From: DUQX01 sp050948825
Lineage (GTDB): Bacteria; Bacillota; Dethiobacteria; DTU022; UBA8154
Length of the DNA stretch: 64,000 nucleotides
Reading direction: 5' to 3'
Assembly: GCA_050948825.1 (NCBI GenBank)
Contig: JBMNEO010000010.1
Coordinates: 62,001 to 126,000 of the forward strand
The position numbers were made by a program, and so were the translations under genes. Below, in pieces: positions 25,333 to 33,624 of this stretch. Each line of letters opens with the position of its first letter. Position 1 is the first letter of the stretch. The notes under the pieces are model-generated. The model was given only the letters and a program-made list of their open reading frames with translations, did not search any database and had not been told where the DNA came from.

Positions 25333-27411
25333 TTGTCCTCCCAAAGCCCTGGAAATACAGCATACAAAGCACTGTACCGCAGCTGGCGGCCGCAGTTCTT
25401 CTCCGAAGTTGTGGGACAGGAGCATGTTGTCCGCACGCTGCAGAACGCCCTTGCAGCGGGGCGTGTAGCTCACGCTTACCTTTTTTGCGGCCTCAGGGGC
25501 ACCGGGAAAACAACGATGGCCAAACTGCTGGCCAAGGCTCTCAACTGCCTGGAGGGGATTAACCCGGAGCCCTGTGGCAGATGCCGTTCCTGCCAGGAGG
25601 TCATGGACGGCCGTAATATGGATGTGCTGGAGATCGATGCTGCTTCCAACCGCGGGATAGACGAGATTCGCGATCTGCGGGACAAGGCCCGCTATGCTGC
25701 AGCGCAGAACAGGTTCAAGGTTTATATCATAGATGAAGTGCACATGCTCACTAATGAGGCGTTTAACGCCCTGCTAAAAATCCTCGAAGAGCCGCCGCCG
25801 GGTGTGGTTTTCATCCTGGCCACTACCGAAGTATACAAACTTCCCCTGACGGTTGTTTCACGCTGCCAGCGTTTTGACTTTCATCTGCTGGAAGGTAAAC
25901 AGGTTGTGGGGCGCCTCCAGGAGGTTGCCCGCGGGATGGATTTTACCGTCGGGGAGGAAACCCTCTATCTGCTGGCGCGCCAGGCAGAGGGATCGATGCG
26001 GGATGCGCTTGGCTTTCTGGAACAGTGCAAGGCTTATGGCGGTGAAAAGGTTAGCTACAGCGAAGCGCTGGAGATTCTCGGTCTTACCGCGCCGGAGGCA
26101 ATCTACAATTTGTTACAGGCGGTTGTTGAAGGAGATAACCTTTCGGGGCTGGTTGCAATCGATGAGGTGGTGAGCAAGGGCAAGGATTTGCAGCGCTTTT
26201 TGCGGGAGATGACCCTGTACCTGCGCCGGCTGGTTCTACTTCAGTCCGGCAGCGATGAAGAAAAGACCCTTCATGATGTGCCCGGTTTAAAGCCCTACCT
26301 GCTCAGGCATAAGGATAAATTTAATGACTTCGTTTTACTGGAGATGCTTGAGATCCTGCAGGACCTCAGCGGCAAGCTCAGGAATTCGTCACAGCCTTCG
26401 TTTCTCCTGGAACTGGCTTTCTTGCGTCTGGTGCGGGCCTACCGCTTTCGCGATTATCTTTCTCCGGAGTCGCTTCTAAGCCGCCTGGAAGAGCTGGAAG
26501 AAAAGCTCCAAACAGCCGGTCTGGGAGGGCTAAATGCTGGAAGCGGAGTTGAAAAGCAGGTTTTGGGGAAAGAAAAGCCGGCTACCCGGTCCGAAAAGGT
26601 TGCTACTGCAATTAACGATTCTGTCCCCGATGAAACACTGCCGCCGGCCGCCGGAAAAGCACCGGCAGGAAAGGAAGCAGCTTCAGGATTGGGGAAGGCA
26701 GCAGCCCCGGAAGGGGACGCGGATCCCTTAAAAGGAAATGCTCATTCTTTTGCGAATGCTTATTCTCCTGCGGGCGGCTCCGGCAAAATTGAAATTAAGG
26801 AACCGGAACGGGAACCGGACCGAGAAGTTGATGTAGAACAGCTGAGAGAAATATGGGATAATAAGCTGTTGCCGGAGATAAAAAAACAGCACAAGCATAA
26901 TGTTTATGCCCTGCTGCAGGACGGCCGCCCTTTTTCCTGCAAAAAGGGAATCTTTACCATCTGCTTGCCTCCGGGATATAGCTTTCATAAGGGAAGAATA
27001 GAATCAACCCGTAATAAAAAATATATAGAATCTATGCTGAAAAACCTGCTCGGTTATGCTGTGGATTTGAGGGTTATTATGCAGGAAATGCCTGGAGATA
27101 ATGGCAACAAGTTTGGCCCGCAAGAAGAAATCATACATGAAGAAATCATACATGAAGGAATTACACGAGAAGTAAATGCGGAAGAAAACACAGCAGGGAA
27201 AAACGCCCAACCGCTGAATGGCAGCGGCGTGGGCGGCGAGGCCGGGGGCGGGGCCGGGGGCGTCCAATCAAGCGGGGATAATGATAATTTTATCCGGGAG
27301 ATGCTTGAGCTTTTCAATGGCAAGCTCATTGAAACTGGCGGGAATGAACTTAAATCCCGCGATTTCTGGTCCTTTAGTATTGATTCCGTACCTGAAGAAA
27401 CGGATGAATAA
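25333..27411 (+). CDS. dnaX: DNA polymerase III subunit gamma/tau
   Basis: Clamp-loader ATPase of the replisome. Walker A is CGLRGTGKTT near residue 53, zinc Cys residues lie in CLEGINPEPCGRCRSC (about 72-88), Walker B is IIDEVHML and sensor 1 ILATTE. The N-terminal AAA+ and lid domains end near residue 370. Residues 400-500 are Ala/Gly/Lys-rich and low complexity, and the C-terminal tau-like domain follows. A short tandem repeat (EEIIHEEIIHE) lies near residue 600. The start is TTG at 25333, with GGGG eight bases upstream. dnaX-yaaK-recR is the conserved Firmicutes order. Confidence 0.95.
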   Translation: MSSQSPGNTAYKALYRSWRPQFFSEVVGQEHVVRTLQNALAAGRVAHAYLFCGLRGTGKTTMAKLLAKALNCLEGINPEPCGRCRSCQEVMDGRNMDVLEIDAASNRGIDEIRDLRDKARYAAAQNRFKVYIIDEVHMLTNEAFNALLKILEEPPPGVVFILATTEVYKLPLTVVSRCQRFDFHLLEGKQVVGRLQEVARGMDFTVGEETLYLLARQAEGSMRDALGFLEQCKAYGGEKVSYSEALEILGLTAPEAIYNLLQAVVEGDNLSGLVAIDEVVSKGKDLQRFLREMTLYLRRLVLLQSGSDEEKTLHDVPGLKPYLLRHKDKFNDFVLLEMLEILQDLSGKLRNSSQPSFLLELAFLRLVRAYRFRDYLSPESLLSRLEELEEKLQTAGLGGLNAGSGVEKQVLGKEKPATRSEKVATAINDSVPDETLPPAAGKAPAGKEAASGLGKAAAPEGDADPLKGNAHSFANAYSPAGGSGKIEIKEPEREPDREVDVEQLREIWDNKLLPEIKKQHKHNVYALLQDGRPFSCKKGIFTICLPPGYSFHKGRIESTRNKKYIESMLKNLLGYAVDLRVIMQEMPGDNGNKFGPQEEIIHEEIIHEGITREVNAEENTAGKNAQPLNGSGVGGEAGGGAGGVQSSGDNDNFIREMLELFNGKLIETGGNELKSRDFWSFSIDSVPEETDE

Positions 27412-27441
27412 GAACACCGGTGATGAAAGGAGATAGAAAAA

Positions 27442-27762
27442 ATGGCAAACGGTAAAATGGGCAAGATGCTCAAACAGATGCAAAAAGTTCAGGCAGAAAT
27501 GCTAAAGATGCAGGAAGACCTTGCTAAACGCACTGTAGAGTCTACCAGCGGGGGTGGAGCGGTGCGCGCCGTGGTCAGCGGTTCTAAGGAACTGGTTGAG
27601 CTACAGATTGATCCCGAGATCCTCAAGGACGAAGAGGCGGAGATGATCCAGGATCTTGTGATTAGCGCGGTTAACGAAGCTCTTCGCCAAGCCGATAAAA
27701 TGGTCAACACAGAAATGCAGAAAATTGCCGGCATGCCGGGTCTGCCAAAAGATTTATTCTAA
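27442..27762 (+). CDS. yaaK: YbaB/EbfC nucleoid-associated protein
   Basis: A 106-residue DNA-binding protein. It opens with the Met/Gln/Lys-rich helix of the family (GKMLKQMQKVQAEMLKMQ), followed by the VSGSKELVELQIDPEIL sheet and a C-terminal helix ending GMPGLPKDLF. AAGGAG lies about ten bases before the ATG. It sits between dnaX and recR, the usual arrangement, and is presumably co-transcribed with them. Confidence 0.94.
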   Translation: MANGKMGKMLKQMQKVQAEMLKMQEDLAKRTVESTSGGGAVRAVVSGSKELVELQIDPEILKDEEAEMIQDLVISAVNEALRQADKMVNTEMQKIAGMPGLPKDLF

Positions 27763-27794
27763 ACCGGCCATTTTTCAGGAAAGTTGGTAAATAT

Positions 27795-28391
27795 ATGCTT
27801 TTTTCTCCCTCAATTACAAGATTGGTTGAAGTTTTTCGACGCCTGCCTGGCATTGGGCCTAAAACGGCCCTGCGCCTGACTTTTTTTGTTTTAACGATGA
27901 AAAATGAAGAAGTGCAGGAGATGGCCCGTGCTTTAGTGGAAGCCAAGAAGCGGGTAAGGTATTGTAGCCGCTGCCGGAACCTTACTGAAGATGAGCTTTG
28001 CCCTGTCTGCAGGGACGAGCGTCGCGATAAAGCCCTGCTCTGTGTGGTTCAGGAACCGCGGGATATGATGGTTATTGAAAAAACGGGGCAGTTCAAAGGC
28101 AGGTATTTTATCCTTCACGGGGCTCTCTCCCCGGTGGAAGGGATCGGCCCCGACGAACTGATGATTCCGCAGCTCCTGCGGCTTATAAAGGATAAAAGGA
28201 TCGAAGAGGTCGTTATCGCCACCAATCCCAACGTCGAGGGCGACGCCACGGCCTATTATATCGCCGGGGCCGCAAAGCCTCTGGGGATCAGGGTAACGCG
28301 CATCGGTTTCGGTCTTCCGGTGGGCGGGGATCTGGAATATGCCGACGAACTGACAATGACCCGCGCCCTGGAGAGCAGAAGAGAGATGTAG
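27795..28391 (+). CDS. recR: Recombination mediator protein RecR
   Basis: Works with RecF/RecO in loading RecA at gaps. The N-terminal helix-hairpin-helix reads RLPGIGPKTALRLTF, the four-Cys zinc finger CSRCRNLTEDELCPVC is near residue 57, the Toprim domain includes VVIATNPNVEGDATAYYIA, and a C-terminal GLPVGGDLEYADELT completes it. At 198 aa it is full length. The stop codon TAG begins a partial dispersed-repeat copy (TAGGGGACGG). Confidence 0.97.
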   Translation: MLFSPSITRLVEVFRRLPGIGPKTALRLTFFVLTMKNEEVQEMARALVEAKKRVRYCSRCRNLTEDELCPVCRDERRDKALLCVVQEPRDMMVIEKTGQFKGRYFILHGALSPVEGIGPDELMIPQLLRLIKDKRIEEVVIATNPNVEGDATAYYIAGAAKPLGIRVTRIGFGLPVGGDLEYADELTMTRALESRREM

Positions 28392-28411
28392 GGGACGGTT
28401 CTTGACTTGCC
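28389..28411. repeat. Partial AGAACCGTCCC-family unit at the recR stop
   Basis: The reverse complement of GGGGACGGTTCTTGACTTGCC gives the core with a CAAG-type arm. It starts at the recR stop codon. Confidence 0.7.
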
Positions 28412-28597
28412 TGTTAAAATATAGTATTAATTTGTAGTATATGGATAAAGATAGCCAAATGGAGTGATTCAACAAATACAGAGAACTAAGGAAATACACT
28501 TCATTGAAGTTAAAGGAAACAGGGGATCTTTTAGGAGGATTAATTGAATCTCGAGTATCGAGTAAGCAGGATTAAAAAAACTAAAGAGCAAGGGCAA

Positions 28598-28695
28598 GGG
28601 CAAGAACAAGAACCGTCCCTAGCTTGCCCGAACCTAGCTTGCCCGAAAAAGGCAAGAGCAAGAACCGTCCCCGACTTGCGCGTCCCCGACTTGCG
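28598..28695. repeat. AGAACCGTCCC-family hairpins with a GGCAAG stem
   Basis: Unit A (28598-28629) has a stem GGGCAAG...CTTGCCC around CAAGAACCGTCCCTAG, followed by a duplicated right arm (ending 28645). Unit B (28651-28680) has GCAAG...CTTGC, again followed by a duplicated right arm (28681-28695). The remaining DNA in 28412-28597 shows no gene. Confidence 0.85.
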
Positions 28696-29529
28696 CTACG
28701 TATAGTTCATTACCAGCACCTCATCAATTCCCCCCCGCCTTTCGGCTTTTGAATTTATTGCCCTCTTGGCTGTAATTATTTCTATCCGGTAATCCCTGTA
28801 AAGGTTTTTTATAAAATCTGTAGCCGAGTTGGAGAGAAGGAACTTTATGCCCTTCTCGTTCAACTTGTCACATGCTTTTTTTAACCTTATTTGTTCATCC
28901 CGGTCAAATCCACCTTTTACATAACCGGTAAAGCTCGAGGTATCTGAAACCGGGTAATAGGGAGGATCAAGGTAAACAAATGCCCCTTTCCCCGCTTCTT
29001 TTAAAACTTCCCCAAAATCCCTGCAGGTAAAAGTAACCCTGGCCTGACAAAAATAATTGCTCACTGCTTTTAAAGCTGTTTCGTTGACAATATTTGGGTT
29101 TTTGTAATTCCCAAAAGGTGTGTTAAATTCCCCGGACTTGTTAACCCTGAATAATCCATTGTAGCAGGTCTTATTTAAATAAATAATCCTTGATGCTCTT
29201 TGGACTGGCGTAAGCTTACCATACTTATCCTTATTGCGGTCAAGCTCTCGTATCTTATAATAATAGTCTTTCTCGTTCCTATGTTGCTTCAGCTCCTCGA
29301 TTAGCTCCTCAACGTTATCCTTTATAACCTTATAAAGGTTTATTAGCTCGCTGTTGATGTCATTAACAACTGCCTCTTCCGGTTGTAGCGCGAATAAAAC
29401 TGCCCCGCCGCCGAGGAAAGGCTCGTAATAGATTGAGTAATCCGGGACGTATTTTGTTATTTGGTCTATTACTTGTCGTTTTCCGCCGGCCCATTTTACT
29501 ACAGGTGCCACCAATTTATTTATTACCAT
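28696..29529 (-). CDS. D12-class DNA adenine methyltransferase (Dam/M.DpnII-like)
   Basis: 278 residues. Motif I is VKWAGGKRQVI, YYEPFLGGGAVLFAL is the adenine-MTase FxGxG region, and the catalytic motif IV is YLDPPYYPVS (DPPY). The order (motif I first, then target domain, then DPPY) is the alpha group, whose members usually modify GATC. I chose the second Met (29529) because AAAGGG lies six bases upstream. No restriction endonuclease, mismatch nicking gene or phage gene adjoins it, so it looks solitary. It is flanked by dispersed repeats, consistent with acquisition. Confidence 0.9.
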   Translation of the reverse strand: MVINKLVAPVVKWAGGKRQVIDQITKYVPDYSIYYEPFLGGGAVLFALQPEEAVVNDINSELINLYKVIKDNVEELIEELKQHRNEKDYYYKIRELDRNKDKYGKLTPVQRASRIIYLNKTCYNGLFRVNKSGEFNTPFGNYKNPNIVNETALKAVSNYFCQARVTFTCRDFGEVLKEAGKGAFVYLDPPYYPVSDTSSFTGYVKGGFDRDEQIRLKKACDKLNEKGIKFLLSNSATDFIKNLYRDYRIEIITAKRAINSKAERRGGIDEVLVMNYT

Positions 29530-29684
29530 GATCATCCCTTTTTAATTCATAAAAATTACTAGATTGTTTGTGTTTAAACCAATGTTTTGCGAAATCCTCG
29601 TCAACTCTTTTTGATACAGAGTTGTTAATTAATTCGACAAATATTGTATAAAACCTGCTAATAACACCAGGCGGATGAACATTG

Positions 29685-29718
29685 CGGGGTGAAACATTCC
29701 GATAAGCGCTTCACCCCG
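29685..29718. other. Hairpin in the dam-ywmB spacer
   Basis: CGGGGTGAA pairs perfectly with TTCACCCCG across a 16-base loop. No T-run follows. It may be an operator or leader element of ywmB; nothing else was seen in this divergent spacer. Confidence 0.5.
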
Positions 29719-29807
29719 GGTGGAACTATTTCGGAAAGCGCCTTACTGTGGGTATAAAGCATTTTCCTCCTGTCAATAATAGAATTAAAAAGGGAGGATG
29801 AAAAACC

Positions 29808-30803
29808 GTGGGGCGATTTTTATTATCAGCCATTATTTTATTTGTCATTGGCGGTATTTTTTTTATGGTTCCTGAGCGGGAGACTCCAACTCCGGAGAAC
29901 CCTTTTTTAACCCTCCAACATATAATGAAACTGGCAGAAGCTTCTATTGTTGAAGGTGAAATCCATTACTGGGCATCGCTTGGTCCATCCCCGGAAAGCC
30001 TTTCCCTGGAGGATCTTGAATCCAGGGCGGATGAACTCCTGGGACGTATTGTCAATCAGGACCAAGAATGTGTTTCCGTTGCGGAGAATATTTCTACGAG
30101 ATCAGCCGGCATAAAGAACTCAGCTGAGCAAGGCAGTTCAAGTGGTTCGGGTGTGTATGGCAGCTCAGTGAGCTTAAGTGGTTCAGATGACTCAAGCAGC
30201 TCAAGCGTTCCAAGCGATTCAAAAAGCGATGCGTTTTTCGAACCCGAAGACAAAAAGGGATTCGCCCACGCTGTATACCGTTTCGGAGAGTCCGCAGTGG
30301 ACCTAAAGGAAGGAGAAGACTCCTCTCCCGAATATATGGTGGTTGAGAGGGAGCAAGAACTGTTTTCCGGGGGTCACGCCAGGCTTTTGCTGCAGCATAT
30401 GGATCAGGATGGCCAAAAGGTTATGCACCTGCAGCTTACCATTACCCGGCAAGGCGATACAGATCAGCTGGGCGATCTGGTTTCCCGGCTCCCTGCAGCT
30501 CTCAAATCGGAAGCTGAAAGCAGCAATCTATCCCTTTGCCTGATGGGGCATATTGATGGAGAACTGAATCCGGCGCAGATGGAACAACTGGCACAGGGCA
30601 TTACTCGCCAAATAGGCGGGGAGCAGGTCCAGAGTGTTCAAGATGGGGCTATGGTAAGCGTTACCGGTTATACCCCTGAACTGGGGGATTATTTGAAGGC
30701 GGAAAACCTGCGAATCAATCTCAACCTGGCCATGCGTTACGATGATTACCTTGGTAAAACTGTCATCTGGGCTGGAACTCCGCTCATAGCAGGGCAGTAT
30801 TAG
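29808..30803 (+). CDS. ywmB: YwmB-family protein (DUF1779, TATA-box-binding-like fold)
   Basis: 331 residues with an N-terminal signal anchor (FLLSAIILFVIGGIFFMV). A Ser/Gly-rich low-complexity stretch occupies residues 100-145. The C-terminal part carries HLQLTITRQGD and LCLMGHIDGELN, typical of YwmB. The start is GTG at 29808 with GGAGG upstream. In B. subtilis ywmB precedes a murA gene and spoIID, and the same order holds here. The function is unknown; a role in cell-wall assembly or sporulation is inferred from that neighbourhood. Confidence 0.82.
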   Translation: MGRFLLSAIILFVIGGIFFMVPERETPTPENPFLTLQHIMKLAEASIVEGEIHYWASLGPSPESLSLEDLESRADELLGRIVNQDQECVSVAENISTRSAGIKNSAEQGSSSGSGVYGSSVSLSGSDDSSSSSVPSDSKSDAFFEPEDKKGFAHAVYRFGESAVDLKEGEDSSPEYMVVEREQELFSGGHARLLLQHMDQDGQKVMHLQLTITRQGDTDQLGDLVSRLPAALKSEAESSNLSLCLMGHIDGELNPAQMEQLAQGITRQIGGEQVQSVQDGAMVSVTGYTPELGDYLKAENLRINLNLAMRYDDYLGKTVIWAGTPLIAGQY

Positions 30804-30828
30804 CGGGCAGTACCGGGGAGGTATTTAT

Positions 30829-32091
30829 TTGGAAAGGATAATCGTAGAAGGGGGCGTCCCGCTCATGGGGCGGGTTAGGATAAAAGGTGCAAAAAATGCC
30901 TGTCTGCCTATGATGGCTGCTTCCCTTTTAACTCCGGAAAGCGTGGTCCTGGAAGATGTGCCGGACCTGGAGGATGTTCGTACAATGTCCCGGCTTTTAA
31001 AAGCCCTCGGCGTGGAAATTTTTCGTGATCGCAAAAACGAGCGCATCGTTTTAAATTCCCGCCGCCTGATTTCTTCAACGGCTCCGTTCGGCCCGGTGCG
31101 CCGCATGCGGGCTTCATTTTTGGTTATGGGCCCCCTGCTGGCCAGAGAAGGGCACTCCCGTGTTTCCTTTCCCGGAGGTTGCGCAATAGGTATGAGACCT
31201 ATAGACCTGCACCTGAAAGGCCTGGAAGTAATGGGGGCACAGTTTACAATGGATGAAGGTTATATCGAAGCAGAAACGCCATGTCTGCAGGGTGCTACGG
31301 TTTATTTGGATTATCCCAGCGTAGGCGCTACCGAAAATATTCTTATGGCCGCTGTTCTAGCCCGGGGGACAACCGTTATTGAAAACGCCGCTGCTGAGCC
31401 GGAGGTTGTTGATCTTGCCAACTTCCTGAACAGCTTGGGGGCGAGGATTATAGGGGCGGGGACGCCCCTTATTCGGGTGGAGGGCGTTACTTCATTAAAA
31501 GGCGGGAGTTACAGGGTTATCCCAGATCGCATTGAGGCAGGTACTTTTATGATCGCCGCTGCTATCAGCGGTGGAGATATCATTCTGGAAAATGTTATCA
31601 GCGAACATTTAACTGCGGTAATCGCCAAGCTACAGGAAACAGGGGCGCTTGTGGAAGAACCCCGGAAAGGGCTGCTGCGCGTGAGATCTCGGGGACGCCC
31701 CGTGCCGGTGGATATTAAAACCCTGCCTTATCCCGGCTTTCCCACGGACCTGCAGCCCCAGTTCATGGCCTTGCTCTCCCTGGCCTTAGGTACCAGCGTT
31801 ATCTCGGAGACGGTCTTCGAAAAGCGTTTTATGCACGTTGCAGAGATTGCCCGTATGGGGGCAAAGATCCGCATTGAAGAGCGAACGGCTATCGTCACCG
31901 GGCAGCCGTTGTTGCAGGGGGCAGTAGTTCGCGCTCCCGACCTCAGGGGAGGCGCGGCCCTGGTACTATCAGCTCTTGCCGCAAGAGGTATTTCTGAAAT
32001 AAGGGGTGTCGAGCACATCCGGCGCGGGTACAGCCGCCTGGTTGGGCGCCTCAGGTCTCTGGGCGGGCGAGTTTATATGTTGCCAGCCTGA
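30829..32091 (+). CDS. murA: UDP-N-acetylglucosamine 1-carboxyvinyltransferase
   Basis: First committed step of peptidoglycan synthesis: enolpyruvyl transfer from PEP to UDP-GlcNAc. The N-terminal KGAKNACLPMMAA, the catalytic Cys118 in FPGGCAIGMRPIDLH (fosfomycin target) and DIKTLPYPGFPTDLQPQF are all present, and the length of 420 aa is normal. The start is TTG at 30829 with GGGGAGG seven bases upstream. The 3' end overlaps the convergent spoIID gene by 123 bp, so the two transcripts are antisense there. Confidence 0.96.
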   Translation: MERIIVEGGVPLMGRVRIKGAKNACLPMMAASLLTPESVVLEDVPDLEDVRTMSRLLKALGVEIFRDRKNERIVLNSRRLISSTAPFGPVRRMRASFLVMGPLLAREGHSRVSFPGGCAIGMRPIDLHLKGLEVMGAQFTMDEGYIEAETPCLQGATVYLDYPSVGATENILMAAVLARGTTVIENAAAEPEVVDLANFLNSLGARIIGAGTPLIRVEGVTSLKGGSYRVIPDRIEAGTFMIAAAISGGDIILENVISEHLTAVIAKLQETGALVEEPRKGLLRVRSRGRPVPVDIKTLPYPGFPTDLQPQFMALLSLALGTSVISETVFEKRFMHVAEIARMGAKIRIEERTAIVTGQPLLQGAVVRAPDLRGGAALVLSALAARGISEIRGVEHIRRGYSRLVGRLRSLGGRVYMLPA

Positions 32092-33105
32092 TGTGGAAAA
32101 AGAGCTAATCTCCGTACCCGGATAATAGTATTTGATAATAGTGGTATAGTCATCTCCCTCTTTAGCCATCCCATCCGCACCGTACTGGCACATGCCCACT
32201 CCATGGCCGTACCCCCTGGTGCTGAAAATAATTTTTTTCCCCTCCACTCTCCATTGAAAGGAGGTCGAGGGCAACCCCAGCAGGCTGCGCACGTCTGTTC
32301 CGCTGTACCTTTGCCCGGGTTTTCCGATATTCAGGGACAGATTGCGCCCGCTTTTACTGCGCTGGACCACCTCCAGTAGCGGGGTGTTGCCCTCAGCCAG
32401 TACCGGAATCGCCTCCTTTTTGTTATTGAACGCAGCTGCAAATGACGAGAGCTCCATTGCTATCTCCTGCCTGTAGTGTGGTGAATGCCGGCAGTAGCTG
32501 CACTCCACACTCTGCAGATATGGACCGCCGCCTCCACTCCATACATCCCACGCATTTTCAGTCATCCCCCCGCAGGTGGAATGATAGACTGCCGGGATGA
32601 GGTTGCCCCCATATGTTACGACGAGCCCGCCGGTTGAGCTGACCGCTTTCCGGATTTTCTCCAGGTTTGCAGGCGCATCTTCGGGTGGCCATTTTCCCAG
32701 CGCTTGCTGATCATCTTCCCAGGCCTGACAACACGCGGCGTCCGTACAGAGATCTGCCCCCGGATGATTCCGGCAGCCCTCACCTCCCAGATCCAGAGAC
32801 TTGTGCAGTGTGTAGGTGCGCGTAACAACGGCCTGGGCTTTCAGGGCTTCCAAATTAAAAGCGGCCGGCATCTCTGCGGCAACCGCGCCTGCAAGATACT
32901 CTTCCAGCTCAATCTCCCTGATCTCCCCCTGGTCGGCAAGATAAACCCGGAGTATTAAATCTTCTTCTGTAATCAGAGCTGGCTCTGTGCCCTCGGGTTT
33001 TGGCGTCACTTCTTCGTCCCACTTCCACCAGTTTTCAACCAGCACAGCCGGAAGAAGTATCAACACCAGAGTCATAAAAAATATGTAAAGCAGAAGTGTT
33101 TTCAA
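31969..33105 (-). CDS. spoIID: Stage II sporulation protein D (peptidoglycan lytic transglycosylase)
   Basis: SpoIID cleaves glycan strands during forespore engulfment with SpoIIM and SpoIIP. The N-terminal anchor (LLLYIFFMTLVLILLPAVLV) precedes the SpoIID domain. ELEEYLAGAVAAEMPAAF carries the catalytic Glu, HSTCGGMTENAWDVW the His/Cys zinc region, and TRGYGHGVGMCQYGADGM the C-terminal signature. The start is TTG at 33105 with AAGGAGG about five bases upstream. A dispersed repeat abuts this ribosome-binding site. The last ~41 residues are encoded antisense to murA. The usual orientation is the same strand as murA, so this gene appears inverted. Confidence 0.94.
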   Translation of the reverse strand: MKTLLLYIFFMTLVLILLPAVLVENWWKWDEEVTPKPEGTEPALITEEDLILRVYLADQGEIREIELEEYLAGAVAAEMPAAFNLEALKAQAVVTRTYTLHKSLDLGGEGCRNHPGADLCTDAACCQAWEDDQQALGKWPPEDAPANLEKIRKAVSSTGGLVVTYGGNLIPAVYHSTCGGMTENAWDVWSGGGGPYLQSVECSYCRHSPHYRQEIAMELSSFAAAFNNKKEAIPVLAEGNTPLLEVVQRSKSGRNLSLNIGKPGQRYSGTDVRSLLGLPSTSFQWRVEGKKIIFSTRGYGHGVGMCQYGADGMAKEGDDYTTIIKYYYPGTEISSFSTSGWQHINSPAQRPEAPNQAAVPAPDVLDTPYFRNTSCGKS

Positions 33106-33116
33106 TTTTCCCTCCT

Positions 33117-33147
33117 TGCGACACTAGGGACGGTTCTCGCTGTCGCA
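33117..33147. repeat. AGAACCGTCCC-family hairpin next to the spoIID start
   Basis: A full 31-base TGCGACA-stem unit lies directly upstream of the spoIID ribosome-binding site, so any spoIID promoter must lie beyond or within it. Confidence 0.88.
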
Positions 33148-33417
33148 TTCATACAATAAAGTAATCAAGGGGGACGGTTATAATAATTACCTTGCAATGC
33201 TTTTTGCTGTTGCCCACATTGCCGATCGCTAGGTCGGGAAGTACAGGACTTTTTACGCCCTTTTTCCCGTAAAATCATTTTATGACAGGTCAATTAATTT
33301 ATTTTATTAATAGTAATTTGTAATTATGAAAGAGTAACAAATTGATATAATCGCCCCTTATTGATTCTGTGTATGGGGATTGCCGGGCTCCAAGGCTTCT
33401 GAACTATCCCAAAAAGT

Positions 33418-33562
33418 CATTATCTATGAATTGAATTTGAGAAATCACCGCTTATAAAATTAAAAGGCCTTTCTTGTTTGCAGCGTTGATATAAATTAGA
33501 AAAACGAACATTGTCTCCCCACTTTTGAAAAATGATAACTAAAATGGATTTTTGCAGTGGGA
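33418..33562 (+). repeat. Dispersed ~146-bp element, copy 2
   Basis: Aligns in inverse orientation with 14368-14513. It holds no open frame. Together with the repeat above it accounts for the main structure of the 480-bp spoIID-to-SpoIIQ-like spacer; nothing else is recognisable there. Confidence 0.8.
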
Positions 33563-33624
33563 TCAACATTGGGATTAAAAAACTTTAGTATGGGCATAAT
33601 ATCCTCTAATGGAGGTGAAAACCA

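Noticed and set aside
10440..28391. Prophage or integrated island between tRNA-Ser genes
   Set aside because: No integrase, phage structural gene or tRNA 3'-end duplication was found; genes are chromosomal in type.
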